The translations under genes and the position numbers were made by a program. From the NCBI GenBank assembly GCA_018907035.1, contig JACCIC010000001.1, positions 3,432,001 through 3,496,000 of the forward strand: DNA of 64,000 nt. Direction: 5' to 3'. The notes beneath the pieces were generated by a model. That model searched no databases. It worked only from the letters and a program-made list of their open reading frames with translations, and had not been told where the DNA came from. Positions 17,847 through 32,012 of this stretch are shown in pieces. This DNA comes from Sycobia sp. Sy_11. Lineage: Eukaryota > Arthropoda > Insecta > Hymenoptera > Epichrysomallidae. Each line of letters starts with the position of its first letter. Positions within the stretch are counted from its first letter, which is position 1.

Positions 17847-18433
17847 TCAAGATGTTCTTTCTAATCAATTTTTGGAACACTGGTAGCAAACGTGGCACCC
17901 ATATTGCACAAAGCTTTTCCATATACAAATGTTGGTGCAAAATATTCTGTACACGTTCATATGATATCTTACAGGTCTCAGCTATCTCACGCAGTTTTAA
18001 TCTGTGGTCTTTCAGCACTGTTTGATGGATTTTTTCGATTCTATCTGGAATTGTGACCTCAATGGCGCGTCCTGTGCGTGACTCATCAAAGGTGCTCACA
18101 CGACTCTTGTTACACTCGAAAACCCAGTGCTTAACGGTTGAATATGATGGAGAGGATGCCTTCAGTGTTGAGTCCATCACTTGTTGAATTTCCTTCGGCG
18201 TTAACCCCTTCAAATAAAAGTATTAGATGACAGCACGATTTTCCATCTTTTCCATTTTTACGAAAAACACAGAGGCGTATTATTCAGCGTGCTCTCAAAC
18301 CTGAACTAACATGACGATCAGACTGAAACTATAGCTACAAGCTATCTAAGGATGTTATTATAGAACGCCACCTCAAGGTAGGCCTAGTGGCGCCATCTCT
18401 TGGTCAGGTCGGAAACTTATCAATCCACCCTCG
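17847..18433 (-). pseudogene. mariner-family relic, 5' part only
   Basis: The minus-strand end at 18433 reads CGAGGGTGGATTGATAAG next to TA, a mariner-type terminus. A 134-residue stretch (18213-17809) carries the N-terminal helix-turn-helix domains: K-G-L-T-P-K-E-I, H-W-V-F-E-C and L-K-L-R-E-I-A-E-T-C-K-I-S. The catalytic domain is missing because the element is cut where unit A ends. This is a different mariner lineage from M1 and M2. Confidence 0.8.
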
Positions 18434-18435
18434 TA

Positions 18436-18910
18436 TATTAAATTTCAGAGCCGTCGGCCCAGTAATTTATTGGTTTGACGAGTGCAAGCGAAAACACATC
18501 TTTATTAATTAGTATGTTTGACATGCAGTATGATATTATATAAAGTATGATATGATTAACAAGCTTAACTATTAGGTGAGCACAATTATATTACTCTATA
18601 ACAATAATTCAAATAAGCATTTATGAAATGATTAAAATTGTTTTGGTAAATTTCAATATAAAAAGAAAATATATCACACCGAGAGCCATTAAAAATATAG
18701 ATAGTGGCAATAAAAATTTGTTTAAAACATTAATTTCTTAGTGTTTTTGTATATTATAAATATTACTTTAAAAGTCCCATCAGTATTTCCCAAAGCAATA
18801 TATTTATTGTTAAAAATTCCGTTTTCTTCTCTTTTTATTCTAAATTATATAAATATTATCAGCATGTCGATTTTCAATTTGAATTTTTTATTTCAAGTAT
18901 ACTAATCATA
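18436..18910. repeat. diverged copy of the region upstream of the FBXO22-like gene
   Basis: 18540-18900 matches 3870-4280 in order (shared landmarks 'gcaatatatttattgttaaa' and 'aatttgaattttttatttca'). This is the upstream flank of pseudogene C. Exons 1 and 2 that should follow are missing; the sequence passes into the inverted-repeat element at 18916. Confidence 0.65.
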
Positions 18911-18915
18911 TATCC

Positions 18916-19240
18916 TATACTAATTTATAAACACAAAGCGTGTTTTTGTTTGTACACGATAACCAAAAAAATTACTGAACCGATTGTTCTGAAATGTGAC
19001 TATAAATTCTGTATTATCTTCGGAAGGCTGTATTTTTTATTGAAAATTATTTTATATTAATGAATAAATTAAGTTAACTGTTCACGAGCGGTGAGTAGGT
19101 GGCGTTTTAAATCACGAATATCAACTCAAAGTACTCCGTTTAAACTATTAATACCAGGCCTGCTCAGTTGAACGGTGATATCCAACTTTGGGTTACGTAT
19201 CCTGAAGAAGGTGTTACGTTAGTCGGTCTTATTCGAGAGA
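18916..19240 (+). repeat. interspersed repeat, copy 2 (left arm of an inverted pair)
   Basis: Starts TATACTAATTTATAAA and carries 'acaaagcgtgttt', 'taggtggcgt' and 'ccaggcc' landmarks. It is inverted relative to 21050-21595 and direct relative to 540-1070. No coding sequence. Confidence 0.65.
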
Positions 19241-19264
19241 AATCGAATTCTGGAAAACAGTAAA

Positions 19265-20840
19265 GAGAGTACGACTTTACGAGGCGTAGTGAAGCCTGGG
19301 TGCCCATAGGGTGGAATCCTATCTCCACTAATATGGTGCCTTGTAGTGAAATGACTAAACAACGTGGGTTGTACGGCAGTTAGTTATGCCGACGATATCA
19401 TGGTTATCGGCAGAGAACCCTTTCTAGACCCCCTAATGGGGATCGTACAAGGTACCCTCTACATGATAGGTAGATGGTGCAGACAGACAGGTCTGACTGT
19501 TAATCCTAGGAAGACTGAGTCATAGTTTGCGCCAGAAAATACAAATGGAATAGAGAATGCAACTTGACTCCAGAAGGGCAACCGTTAACCCTCAAGAATC
19601 TAGTGAAATACCTAGTTGTTGTCATCAATAGTAAGATATCGTGGAAAAATCACCTAGAATACACAGATGACAGGCCTACGGCTTGCCTCTGGCAAGTTCG
19701 ATGCGCCATAGGCAGAACGTGGAGCCTCAGACCAGATACGATGAAGTGGATATATGCGGCTGTTCTAAAATCCAGACTAACATATGGTGATCTCGTCTAA
19801 TGGGACGAAACGGCCTTGTCCTCTGTTGTTAGCGTACTCGAGAGAGTGAGAACTATGGTATTAAGAAGCATCGCAGGCGCGATTAGGTCTACACCTACTA
19901 AGGCGCTAGGCATTCTTCTCAAAATTGAACTAATCACGCTGACCTTGGCGGGTGCGGCTGCAAAAGCCCTCCACAGTTAGCAGGTAGGGGCCACTACGGC
20001 ACCCCAAGGGACTGAACGAAAAGGCGATTTTACGAATGATCCTGGACGCCACGAACAGAAACATAGAATTAGTATCCCATCCAAAGAAGAATGGAAGTTT
20101 GGCAATAGGCATCCCAAACATTAGAGAACTGTGGTTCACAGACGGCTCTAAAAATGAAAGAGACGCAGGTGCACAGGTGTCCACAGAAATAATGACAGGG
20201 CAACAATAGTTCAATATGGATGATACCCCACCGTTTTTCAAGCTGAGTTAATGGCAATAATGAGAGCAACAGAGATGGCCATGGAGGCGACCCTCATCAA
20301 CCATATTTGCATCTGCTCAACAAGCGCTAAATAGACACACTACAAGATCCAAGCTGGTTAGAGACTGTTTTCTAGTCCTGAAGAGGTTGGCCGAGAAGAC
20401 AAAGGTCACAGTACTATGGGTCTTGGATCATCAAGGGATCAAGGGAATCAAGAGAAACATGGGAATGATCTAGCCAAAATGGTGGTTAGAGCTGCCTATT
20501 ATGGCCTGGAGCTGGCTGTAGGACTCTGCAATACCATCATCAAAATGGAGATAGAGGGTTAGGTAGCGGAGGAAAATAGCCGACAATGGAAGGAAAATGG
20601 GAAATGCAGACAGACAAAAGCCTTGATTACCATTAGAAACGCTAAGGACTGGACCAAGGTTATTCTTGGTCTCAGTGAAAAAGGGCTAAGGTACTCATCG
20701 AGGTGATCACGGATCACAGAAAACTTAATGCTGACAGGTGCTCGATGGGTCTCATAAGGGACCCCTCCTGTCGCTTCTGTGACACAAAAGATGAAACCGC
20801 TGAACATATTTTGTTTCACTATCCAAATATATCTGGAAGG
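19265..20840 (+). pseudogene. non-LTR retrotransposon relic (RT end, RNase H, zinc knuckle)
   Basis: The RT palm is readable as S-Y-A-D-D-I-M-V-I near 19380-19405. It is followed by L-T-V-N-P-R-K-T-E, Y-A-A-V-L-K-S-R-L-T-Y-G (19747-19785) and an RNase H domain starting W-F-T-D-G-S-K near 20130. The end reads C-R-F-C-D-T-K-D-E-T-A-E-H-I-L near 20770-20810, a C-terminal cysteine/histidine knuckle. Several stops and shifts. The RNase H and RT type suggest the I/LOA/Jockey-like group, clearly different from the R1/TRAS-like element. It lies between two inverted copies of the same repeat. Confidence 0.8.
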
Positions 20841-21049
20841 AGATGACAGTATTTAATGGCTACATCCCTGGATGTGGAGGACATCAAGGCCAGCATGGTG
20901 AACAGAATACTTTTATTCTGGGAATCCTGCCGATTCTAGCGGTTGCTGGTCTTTGGGAGGGACACGAAGGGATTCTCACGAGTCCAGTGTTCGGAAAGCC
21001 CAACTCCGTTATATTATTGTCACAATTCTGAAGTTAAATATAACGTATA

Positions 21050-21109
21050 AAAACAAAAATATTATGTTCAGTATGATTTAGCATACACAACCATTTTATA
21101 ATAGAAAAC

Positions 21110-21168
<59 letters not shown>

Positions 21169-21595
21169 CCCACGTAAGAGAAAATAAAATTTACAAAAAT
21201 GAAAAGATATCCATAAGTTGTGAGAGTAGTGTCAGATTAACCGAAAGAACAAAAAGGGTAATACCGATTAACGTCACACCTCCTTTAGCATACGAATCCC
21301 AAAGTTGAATATGACCATTCAACTGAAGTGGCCTGGTAATAATACTTTGAGCGGACTAATTTGTATTGATATTCGTAATTCAACACGCCATCTACTGGCC
21401 GCTGGTAAACGGACTGCTAAGATCGTGACTGTATTTATTGATTAAATTAAAACGATTTTCAAGAAAAAACATAGCCTATGTCCTTCCAAAGATAACATAG
21501 ACTCTGAATGTCAAATTTCAGAGCAATCAGCTGAGTAGTTTTTTTGAATTGTGTACAAAAATAAACACGCTTTGTCTTTATAAATTAGTATGGGT
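21050..21595 (-). repeat. interspersed repeat, copy 3 (right arm of an inverted pair)
   Basis: Inverted relative to 540-1070 and 18916-19240, including the embedded GA tract at 21114-21164. It ends at ATTAGTATG near 21590, the complement of the left arm's start. Confidence 0.65.
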
Positions 21596-21639
21596 ATGAT
21601 ATGATATGAGATCATGTGATATTATATATATATATAGAA

Positions 21640-23110
21640 TTATAACACAAATCGACGTTCACATACATATATTTGTAAATGATCATAGCTTTTTAACATT
21701 TACATTACGATATAATGTAAAATAATATGTATTATGAAATATTTATATGAACTGATTGCATCATATATAGTGTAATAAATTATCTTCCAAAAATAATATA
21801 AATAAGTAATGAAACGTCAGTGTTAATTAAACACTTGTTTAAAATTAATTCGTAAAATATCTTATTATATGCAAAAGCACTGATAAATGAAGAATTATCA
21901 TAGATATAATTTGAACTTTTGATTTTATAATAATTTTAAGAATTAATTTTAATCGTGCGTGCATTATTCCGTTTTGGACGTTGCTCAATCATAATTTTAG
22001 AAAACTTTTACAGATCAATAAATTAATTAAGTTTGGTCGGATTACGTATGTAAATAATTCTAAACTGAATTCGACTTAGGAACACTTTCATACATGCTGT
22101 AATAACAAATTATCCTATATGTAATTTAAGCTATTGGTTTTATAATAATTTTAAGAATGAAGTTATTTTTTAGCATTATTTCTTACCTATATTTTTTGTA
22201 GACCAAAGTTTCCTTAGAAACGAATAAAGAAAAAGAACATGCAGATGAACTCGACAACATCTGTCAGAATTTATTAATACAAGATTTGAGGAATTTCCGT
22301 GCGGTTTGCAATTACATTATTTTTTATCTAAATTAAAATAAAAATTTTCATAGAATTTACGTCAAAAGTGTTCTTATTTTATTAGATGTTGGCGGATTAT
22401 AGTTTGTCATGGGTCACGACCCATGTATTACGATCCAAGTTTTTTCTTATGTAGTTCTCCTATTCATTTCACCCACTGGAAGAGAGCGACATAATCCACA
22501 ATCAGAAAATTTAGAATATGCGGGTAAACGAATAAGACTGTATAATAATGTTTTCATTTCACATTCCTTTAAAAAATTATACAATGCTGAAAGAGCTGTC
22601 GGTAGACTGTTACGGAAACACCTTTTTTTATTGTGAATGCTTAATTTTATCGAGTCCAGACAGCTCAATCGTTCGATTTTAGTTTTGCGAACGAAATACT
22701 TCAAATTTGAATTAACTCTGTTCAAAGATCGGTCGCTCTAACCGTTCACTTAAGGACGTATGGATCGTGTTAATAGATGAGATTTTAATTTCGATTGAAA
22801 GACAAATTTTAATTTATTTATGTATTATACTGAATAACAGAAAGGCCCAAGAAGCTAACTCGACACGATGCGATGTACATATATACGCGTCTCAATCTGA
22901 TCTGATCGATATTCTGCTCGAATATACAAAATGTTTCAATATATACTAAACAATACTAACCATATCCATAACGGTTAAGAAGGGAGGTGTCGATCGCAGT
23001 GAAGTGGGGGAGTAGAAAAAGGCAGTAGGTACCGCTGTCTGTTACCCTTTCACGCACATAGGTATAGGCTATATGATTGCCGGTCTGACTTTGCACACTC
23101 GACACCGCTC
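21640..23110. repeat. duplicated block C, paired with 1580-3110
   Basis: Matches block D in order, including the flank after exon 4 (22555-23110 with 2495-3110). Unlike D it continues with later exons of pseudogene C. Confidence 0.7.
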
Positions 23111-24377
23111 ATACTGAATATACTCAATAATCGGAAGTCCTCATAGCTAAAACGAATAGATCGGACAAATCGCGACATTGATATAATTGCCCTTATATGC
23201 ATTATTAATGTTGCTTTTATTTCACGCTTGAACATAGTATTTACATGATTTTTCAGTGGAAAAAATTAAGATCTTTCTATGTAAAAGTCTTTAAAAAAGT
23301 ATTACATTGCTCATGTAATAGTAATAATAAATAAAGAAATAAAAAAATTTTTTTATTTAGTTTTAGATAAATATAGAAGATATTCTCCGCAATATTTAGT
23401 AACCCTCAGTGTTGATTGAACCATGATGGACAATCATATTATAAATAGTAGCCCTAGTCTGTTAGGTCAGCGTAATGGAATTTTAGGTCTATTTCTACTT
23501 TTGCATTCTGGTTTAGATGTGAAAGTTTCTAGGTGTCGAGTAACGAGATTATCTGAAATGAAATCATGTGTGAAACACACTATTGATGCCGTCAAGCCTA
23601 TTCCTTCTACGAAAACAATGTTGATCATGTTAGCTCCTACAGACTTTGGCATTCTTGTTTCTAGACTTGTATTAGCTTCAATAAAACACAGGTATGATAT
23701 AAAGTTTTATTAACAAAAATAAACAAATAAATTTAGTAAAATTTTAACATAATATACAAGTTTTATTTAAGATATGAACAGAAGAAATTCAGTTTATGGG
23801 GAGGCTTGGTCAATGTATTGAAAACAAGTGAGTCTGCGATAGAACAGCAATTTGATAGAAATTCAGTAATGCTTTTGCAATTAAAATAATAGTCTCTAAT
23901 CGCAATTCTTGGTCAATAATTATTGACTGTACATTACAAAAACATTATGTCGATAAACAGTTGTTAGAATTGAGAAATACTATAAAACTGAAACATGATA
24001 CGCTAAGATTAAATTATCGTCCTCAATATATACGTGATGGGTCCCGAAGCTCGTTTCCCAATGCGTACAAGGATAATATTCAAATAATGGAAGCAGTAAA
24101 AAACATTTTCTCAGAAATTCCCTTCGAATCTGTATTATATATCTGAATACAAATATTGATGACTATAGTAATGTTAATTTAAGAATACATGAAACTGAAG
24201 AAGACTATATTAATCACAAAATTTTTGAAGTTAATTCGTTCATTGATGGTAAGTAAAATACTAATATAATTAGTCATGTCATAATAATTGCATTATATTT
24301 ATTTAATTTTTACAGATGATAATCAAAAGCTTAATGGCCGATTGAGTCATCCCTTATTAATTTTAAGTCATGATTGA
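22202..24377 (+). pseudogene. FBXO22-like pseudogene (copy C)
   Basis: Recognisable pieces are exon 3 (22202-22311, same D-N-I-C-Q-N and F-R-A-V-C reading), a shortened exon 4 (about 22386-22521), exon 5 (about 23245-23693), exon 6 (about 23775-24250) and exon 7 (24316-24377). Damage includes loss of the GT donor after exon 3 (AATTAC instead), an internal deletion in exon 4, a stop at 23417-23419 where the intact copies have Arg, and frameshifts in exon 6. Exons 1-2 and promoter are missing. A remnant AATAAA follows the stop. Confidence 0.85.
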
Positions 24378-24379
24378 TA

Positions 24380-25262
24380 AAAAATAAAACTACTTCTATA
24401 TTGATTAAATTGATTACATAATATCAATATATACCTGTGTTTAAAGATTTCTCATTTTAAGGCTAAAACATTTTATGAAATATTTTAAATTAATTATTCT
24501 CTTCTTCTATAAATAGTCACTCAAATATTTGAATATTCGATCATATGAATAAATATTATTAAGATATTTTTAGTATCTTACGTATTTTATATTTTTGTCC
24601 AATATCCATAAGTTTGTTAACTTCCCAAAATATGAGGCAATCAATTAATTGATGTGTACTTCATCTGATCTAAAAAGACTGAAGAATTATTGGCTTATAT
24701 TATAGATTTATTCAATATATTATATAATAATTTTCACATTTCCGCAGATCCCAGTTGGAAGCATTAGTCAATAGAAGTTCTCGACTTGTTAGTCCTTTCC
24801 ATTATTTTTGCGAGCACATATAATTTCGATAGGGTAATTTTATATAAATTCTGCGCTGTTATAATTTTATTCCACATATTGTATAATACTTTTTATATTA
24901 CTCCAATATCACAATCTCATGATAAGTTTTGGGATGTTATTACGTACAATGTCGTTCAATATTAGTATGCTAATCAATTATTTTTAACGTGAGACTTACC
25001 TCTCTCGCATTGCTTGAAAGTAAAATGTCGTACTAGGTAAGTAATCAACTTTTACACAAGTAAATGAAACCTCGCCTCGATATATCTATTGCGGCAGCGC
25101 TAGGTTCAGTTCGGAGAGGATAGAAAGTTTGGACGGTTACTTTGGGACAAATAATCATACTCAGTTCTCTTTAAAAAATAACATAATATCACTTTTATAA
25201 ACTGTGATTCGGAATCAAAAAGGTACAAAAACCAAATCTAATCGTCTTGGACGGAGTATCTA
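24380..25262. other. flank of pseudogene C, no gene recognised
   Basis: 24380-24720 is a diverged copy of the DNA downstream of copy A (11490-11780). From 24720 to the start of unit B at 25263 nothing is recognisable. Confidence 0.45.
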
Positions 25263-26075
25263 CGTATGCAAGATGTTCTAATCATCCACTATCATATGAA
25301 TTCCACATCATGTGTTGTATTTTTTTTCAAAACTACTGATTTCTCTCTGCTCCTTCTCTTCATTTTGCCGAGATACTTTCAAGGAGCAGAGCATATTTCC
25401 TATTTAAATTCATTATTAGTACATCATATAAGTTATTTTTACTAAATATAATTATTTGCTCAATTAATTTACAGTATACAACAATGTTTCAACAGTTCAT
25501 TTGCTGTCCTCCTCAAGCCACAATGTATTTATATTATAATTTTTTTATAATTAATTAGCAAGGTTAGTTATCAGGTGTGAACAATTATATGACTTCATAG
25601 AGATAGTTAAAATAACCTTATTATCGTCAATTAGACACATCCGTTTTAAAAAAATTAAATATTAAAGGTAAATATATTACTCCTATAACCATAAAATATA
25701 TAGGTAGTGACAATAATAATTTGTTCACAATATTAACTTCTTGGAATTTTTGTACATTTTGTAAATATCACTTATTCAAACAATAAATTTTTACGTATTC
25801 CGAATATTTTCAGTAAATATTTTTACTACAAATCAATAAATAAGTCCCATTAGCATTTTCTAAAGCAATATATTTATTGTTAAAAATTCCGTTTACATTT
25901 TTTCTTATTCTAAATTATATGACTTTTATCAGCATATCGATTTTTAATTTGAATTTTTTATTTCAAATTATCCAATTCAGAATGTACTTACGTTTTGAAG
26001 ACTGATGCAAACATCATATTAAAATAGACTGACCCAGTTCCATTATATTATTTTTAAATTATACGACAAACAGAA

Positions 26076-26084
26076 TATAAAAGG
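26076..26084 (+). promoter_or_regulatory. TATA box of FBXO22-like copy B
   Basis: TATAAAAGG, 76 bases before the ATG at 26152, identical in sequence and spacing to copy A. Confidence 0.6.
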
Positions 26085-26151
26085 CGATGGCCTCTGAAGT
26101 AATTTTTTATTATATTAATTGTGAAGCGTTGAATTTAGTTAATCTTAAAGC

Positions 26152-27086
26152 ATGTCAAGAAAAACTATCGAATTATTATTATTTTATTTATTAACTATTT
26201 CTTCTATTGTTATAGGTAATAAAAACTATTTCATATGAACTATTCTCCACTTAAAATGTAACGTGTATAGTCTAAAATTGTTGTACTCTGCTTAATCAAC
26301 TATATAATAGTCCAATGATACACCATGCATGTGCGAAAAATTACTCAGATTTAAAATTTTATTCATTCGCAACGATTTATATTTTTTTTTTCATTTTTAT
26401 AAAATTGTGATTCATTATCTTATTTAGTCTGTGGGCTAAACATTGAAGGCGTTCGTGGTTCCGGAAAAGGTAAAGCTCCAGAAGATGGAGAAAACAGTGA
26501 TAAATTTGTTGGAAATTGGTCTGAGACAGGAGAAAAAAGACGTAAAGGAGAAAGTTCAGCTGCAGTAAATGAGGTACAGATATTTAATAACGTCTTAAAT
26601 CATCTTCTTGTGTGTAAAATAAGTACGTTCTATTAAATGAAATTTACTAATGCATACGTTTCTGATATATATTCAAAATAATATATTTTCTTATGCTTAT
26701 TGGCTACCCTTTCAAACGTCGCTATATTACTGACAACCTAATTTAGATTGTCTTAACACATTATTACATTGCACATTTATTCATGTATGTATGTAAAAAA
26801 TCGCAAATACAATCATGAAGCGTTGTAAAGATTTTATCGGTATTATATACTAATTGACGTGATTTTTAACCGCTCGTGGGACAAAGCGGAAGAATAGGTA
26901 TCTCTCTATCGGTAGACAAGGAAACCTTTCTGTATGATAGCTAAGTGCTGCGATGATCTGTAATGAATGTGATCAAAAATGCTATATGGTTAATAATGAC
27001 TTTAAATATTTGTGTTCGTGGTTTTTTGTAACGCTATACATGTAACGTTATACATGTAGAATACAATCTCGTCCAATCCATTACAA

Positions 27087-27173
<87 letters not shown>

Positions 27174-30100
27174 GAATTATTGGTAAACTAAATCTACCTA
27201 TTTTTCAACTTGTATGTGCGTGTGTGTGTATGTATGTGTGTTTTATAGGCGTAGGCAGAGCAAGCTCTGCACTAGTGGCCTCTCGAAACCAGCATCTCGC
27301 CTCACCTCTTTTGATAAACTGGTTACTGCCTTCCAGTTTTTAGGAGATTCCAGCATGATTGATATAATGCACTCTGGTCTTATCGGCTTATTAATGGTGT
27401 TAATCAATTGCGCACGTTGTGTTCTAAAACGGGGACAGCTCACTAATATGTGCTCAGCATCCTCAACCAATGTCAAACATATGGGGCAGAAGTCATTATT
27501 ACCCAGTTGAAAACGGTGGAAATAGAACTTAAAACAACCATGTTCAGTCAGCAACTGGGTTAGGTGGAGATCTAGTTCCTCGTGTTTCCTGTTGATCCAT
27601 CTTTGTATGTCTGGGAGGATACGATAATTACATCGGCCTTTGTTAGAATCGTTCCATCGTTTTTACCATATTTCTATAGAACATATTACGTGTATTGTGC
27701 AGCCTAGCCAGCTCATCTGCAGCTAAATCGAAAGGAAGTATTCTGACAAGTACCTCAGCAGCGTCGGTGGATACTATCTCTGTAACCACTAATAATACGT
27801 ATACATACCTTAATAGCTTCCTCTGGGGCGGGCGTGGGCCACCAATATTAGGCATGAGCCGAAACAAGGCAACTGCAACTCGTTGCACTTTTTGACCAAA
27901 TATCTTTAGATGCTTTTTGAAGTTTAACCTGGCATCAAGCTGTACACCCAAGTATCGTAAAGATGGCTCAGAATTAATGCGGCAGCTACCAACTTTAAGA
28001 GTAATACTATCTACCTTCTTACGACTGCTGACAAGAACTACTTCTGTCTTGTACTCCGCTAATTGTAGAACAGCCGACTTAATCCATCTACTAATGTTGT
28101 TGATTGCCTCATTGGCATTTTCAGTGTGTTCTTCAAGGGTCTTAGCCGTCACTAATAGTGCTATATCGTCGGCATAGCCTACTGTTATTGAACCATCCGG
28201 TTGTGAAATCCTCAACACGCCATTATACATAATATTCCACAATATAGGTCCCATAACCGAGCCCTGGGGGACTCCCGGAGTAACCTTATGCGATACAATG
28301 CCTTCATCCGTTCGGTATAATATTATCCTATTCTCAAAGTAGTTGGCCATAACATTCTGTAGATAACCAGGTACACCGAACTCTATAAGAGAATTCATAA
28401 TAGAAGACCAGCGCGCTGAGTTGAAGGCATTCTTGACATCTAGAGCGACAATGGCACAATACTGTTTTGTGCCACCTTTCCATCTCTTGTAACTGATTGC
28501 ATTTCTTGCGGTACACACTACCAGTTTAATAGCATTGACTGTTGATTTGGATTTCCGAAATCTAAATTGGCGTGAGGATAAACCGTGCAATCCTTCAGTG
28601 AATGCTTCCAGCCGACTACATATTATTGTTTCAAATATTTTACGTACCGAATCGAGCATACACAATGGCCTGTAAGTTGACAGATCATCCAGTGTCTTAT
28701 TTACCTTAGATAACAAAACTAACCTTTGAGTTTTCCAGCAATCAGGAAAAATACCCTCAAGAAGACAAGCATTACATACTTTGAGAAATATAGATGGGTT
28801 CTTCTGTATCGCCAACTTGATTGCAGCATTAGGGATACCATCAGGGCCAAGGGCGGCACTGTCTCTCAACTTAGCGTAAGCATTATGTAGCTCCATTTCT
28901 GTTGTAGGAGGTATATCGTCAGATTGTTGCGTGCGCAGTACAGTCCCTTGGATGTCATTGGGAAAGAGAGAGGAAACGATCTTATCAATCAGTACCGTGC
29001 TAGTGGGTTGCATTGGTGCCTTACTCAATCGTGCCATGACTGTTTTTTATGGTCGTCCCCATAAATTCTTGTTGGCCTCTGCACATAGTTCAACCCAGCA
29101 TCGACGCTTGCTTGCCTTAATGGTCTTGATAAACGCTCTTTGTGCTTTGTTAAATAAACTATTATACGTGCGCGATAACATTGCTTGCGCAATTCTGCAA
29201 TTTCATTTGTCCATCAGTAGACAGATTGACGATGTTTAAATCCGCTCTTAGACCCAGTCATCGACGCATTACATGCATCAGAGATATGCTTCATGAGTGC
29301 ATTTGCCAGATGGCCTGGTGCACCATATTCTAAACGCTCTTCTGATATGATAGTGGCGAACACTTCACAACCTAGCGATCGGATGTTCCATTTCCGTGTG
29401 GGCATCCACTCATTGCACTTGTTCTTCACTCTCTTCTCTGCAATCTCGTACAAGATCGCCCTGTGATCACTGTAAGTGTAAAGGTCGCTTACTCTCCAAT
29501 TAAGGATCCGCTGAATCAGGTCATCACTGGCAAATGTTACATCAATGACTGATTGTTTACCTTCCCTAATGAAAGTGGATTCAAATCCCTTATTAACAAC
29601 GTGGAGTTGAAGAGAATGAAGGCCATCAAGCAGTATACTACCTCTGTTATTTGTTGAGGCGTTTACCCAGGCTGTGCACCACGCGCTAAAATCGCCAGCG
29701 ATTAATAGTAGTTTCTTATTCTTGGCCTCATCAACTAATTTAGCTACAAGAAATTCAAACCGCTTGTCCGTCAAACTTGGAGTAGCATATATACTAAGGA
29801 CATATATTTCTTGTTTTTCAGCCTAGGATATCAACTCGCTTCCGATGACTAGATTGCTTTAGTACCTGCCAATTTTGACCAATCTAGAGGGCTGCTCTAT
29901 TGCTTGTATCACTTATCCAGCGCTGTGGTCTGTCCCTGTCACAATAGGGCTCGGAGATTACAGCAATGTCTATTCTTAGCTCCTTTATTGTCTGTTTGAG
30001 CAGGTCATGGGCCGCTACGCAATGGTTAGTATTCAGTTGGAGTATTCTCATGTTTTACTTCTGTTTAAAAACTCCACAGTGATCGGGCAGTTAGAGCTGG

Positions 30101-31951
30101 ATGGTTAATCTCCTTTTTTCCTTCACACTTACAAAGTAAACAGTAGGGCTCGTTTATACACAGCTTGGATAGATGGTCTTTTCCTCCACAGTGCCGGCAA
30201 AGATTTCGTTCTGTTAGGGCCCGAGCACATGGGCACTAAATGGCAAGTCTGCCAACACCTGAAGCAAAACCTTATTTCTGTTTTTTTTTCGAACTCTGCA
30301 GCTGACCCATCCGATGCGAACATGCCCTGCACGTAGTAACTCAACTGCGTGGCTGTATGGTACAGTCACCACCGCCGTCTGACTACCCCCATAAGCTTGC
30401 CGCAAGGAACGAGCGATTAGCATGTTAGTCTCCTTTAGTTCGAGGTGTGATTTCAGAGCCTCTAAGGCTTCATCCATTGTAGTAACCTCATCAATATCTT
30501 TAATCTCCAGTGTAATAAGATTAGTCAGGACCGAAGTGGATGCGCTATGGCCAAAATTAGTTTCAACATTTTTGGCTGGCCGTTCTAACTGAAGTACCAG
30601 GGCACCGCTTGCATTGCTGCGTATCCTATTGACTTCGTTCTTCACATGAGATAACTCCGGATTATTCTTTTTTTGACGCAATACCTTCGCGTATGTAACT
30701 CCTTCATGGGCCTTAATCAAGATGGAATTAGGTCTATTTCGTCCACTAAGCCTGCGTGGACTAGGTAATTCCTTATCTTTGCCTTTGGGCTTTTTGCGCT
30801 TGATGGTCTGCCGGTACTGATTGGTCTAAGACTTCCTTGTAGGTACTCCAACTGATTCTCATGGTCTCCTTGAGCCCAGTGATGGGTCTTTTGTCTTTTT
30901 ACTATCTAATGTTTTAGAATTGGACTCTATCCCTTCGGCTGCGCTTCGTTTGGTATCAGAGCGTAGACTCGGCGTAGTCTGAGTCACAACTTCACGAGTA
31001 CCGGGACGGTGATACTGCAGCAGATCATCATCAGCCATACTGATGCATTTGTATGAAGCATTAATAGAACGAGCAAGATCTTTAATGGTCTTGTGCATGT
31101 TATGCCTATCTTTCACAAAATCCAACAGTAGGTTGATTTGCTCTCCAAGTCGCACTAGATGATTGTTTGTGCGCGTGATAGAAATGTTTCGAGCAGAAAT
31201 ACTATCTACTTGATTCGTCATGACATCTCCCTTAGTGTTCAACGTACTGTCTATGATGATGTTTGATTTCTCCTCCCCAGAATCCGCGGGGCTACCACTG
31301 ATCATATAGGCTTGCACTCTATCGGAGTCGGTGAGGAGATTGACCGGTCTTGCCGGAGTTACTCCTTGGGGTATATCCTTGTTTATACCAAACATTAATC
31401 ATAATTGGCCTTACATTCGGAAGGCCCTCCCTATTAGCTTTTTCTATCCACCCTGAGTATTTTATTTCTTCAGTGCTCTCTACAAATTGTAGCGAGCCAT
31501 CCCCTATTGGCAACCTGAAGAGGCGCCAGATGGAAGAAAGCAAGAAAACTGTACACTGTGTGTGCGCGCGCGCTCGTGTGTATGTGTGTTATGTGTCACA
31601 ACTAATATCACACTTTCTTCAAGATACTATTTCCAAAGTTAGAACTGATTCTTTAAATGAGCTGCCTTGGTATTACTATTTGAAACTGATAACTTTTTGG
31701 TTATTGATGTAACTGATTACTAACAACGCTAACTATGTATGGCGCTACTTTAGTACGCGTCCTGTATGCAGAGACTTCGCCGAACTCGGAATATTATCCT
31801 ACCAAATTCTAATACATCGCATATAATATATGCCCACATATGTTATTGATGTAGTAAGTAAGATGATTTTCAGCACAAAATAATCAAAGCATAATTTCTA
31901 TAATTAGTACGATATGATATTATATATATACACACATATATATATACATAC

Positions 31952-32012
<61 letters not shown>

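Larger units (their letters stand above)
27250..31550 (-). mobile_element. R1/TRAS-like non-LTR retrotransposon, nearly full length but defective
   Basis: On the minus strand: 5' region and ORF1 (31543-30129), an endonuclease domain (29774-29214), reverse transcriptase (29037-27643) and a C-terminal zinc knuckle (27554-27243). Reading frames are broken by several shifts, and about 120 bases near 27808 and about 180 near 27300 are missing compared with unit A. Order and motifs fit the R1 clade (TRAS, SART, R1). Site-specific targets of that clade (28S or telomeric repeats) are not seen here; it sits in intron 2. Confidence 0.85.
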
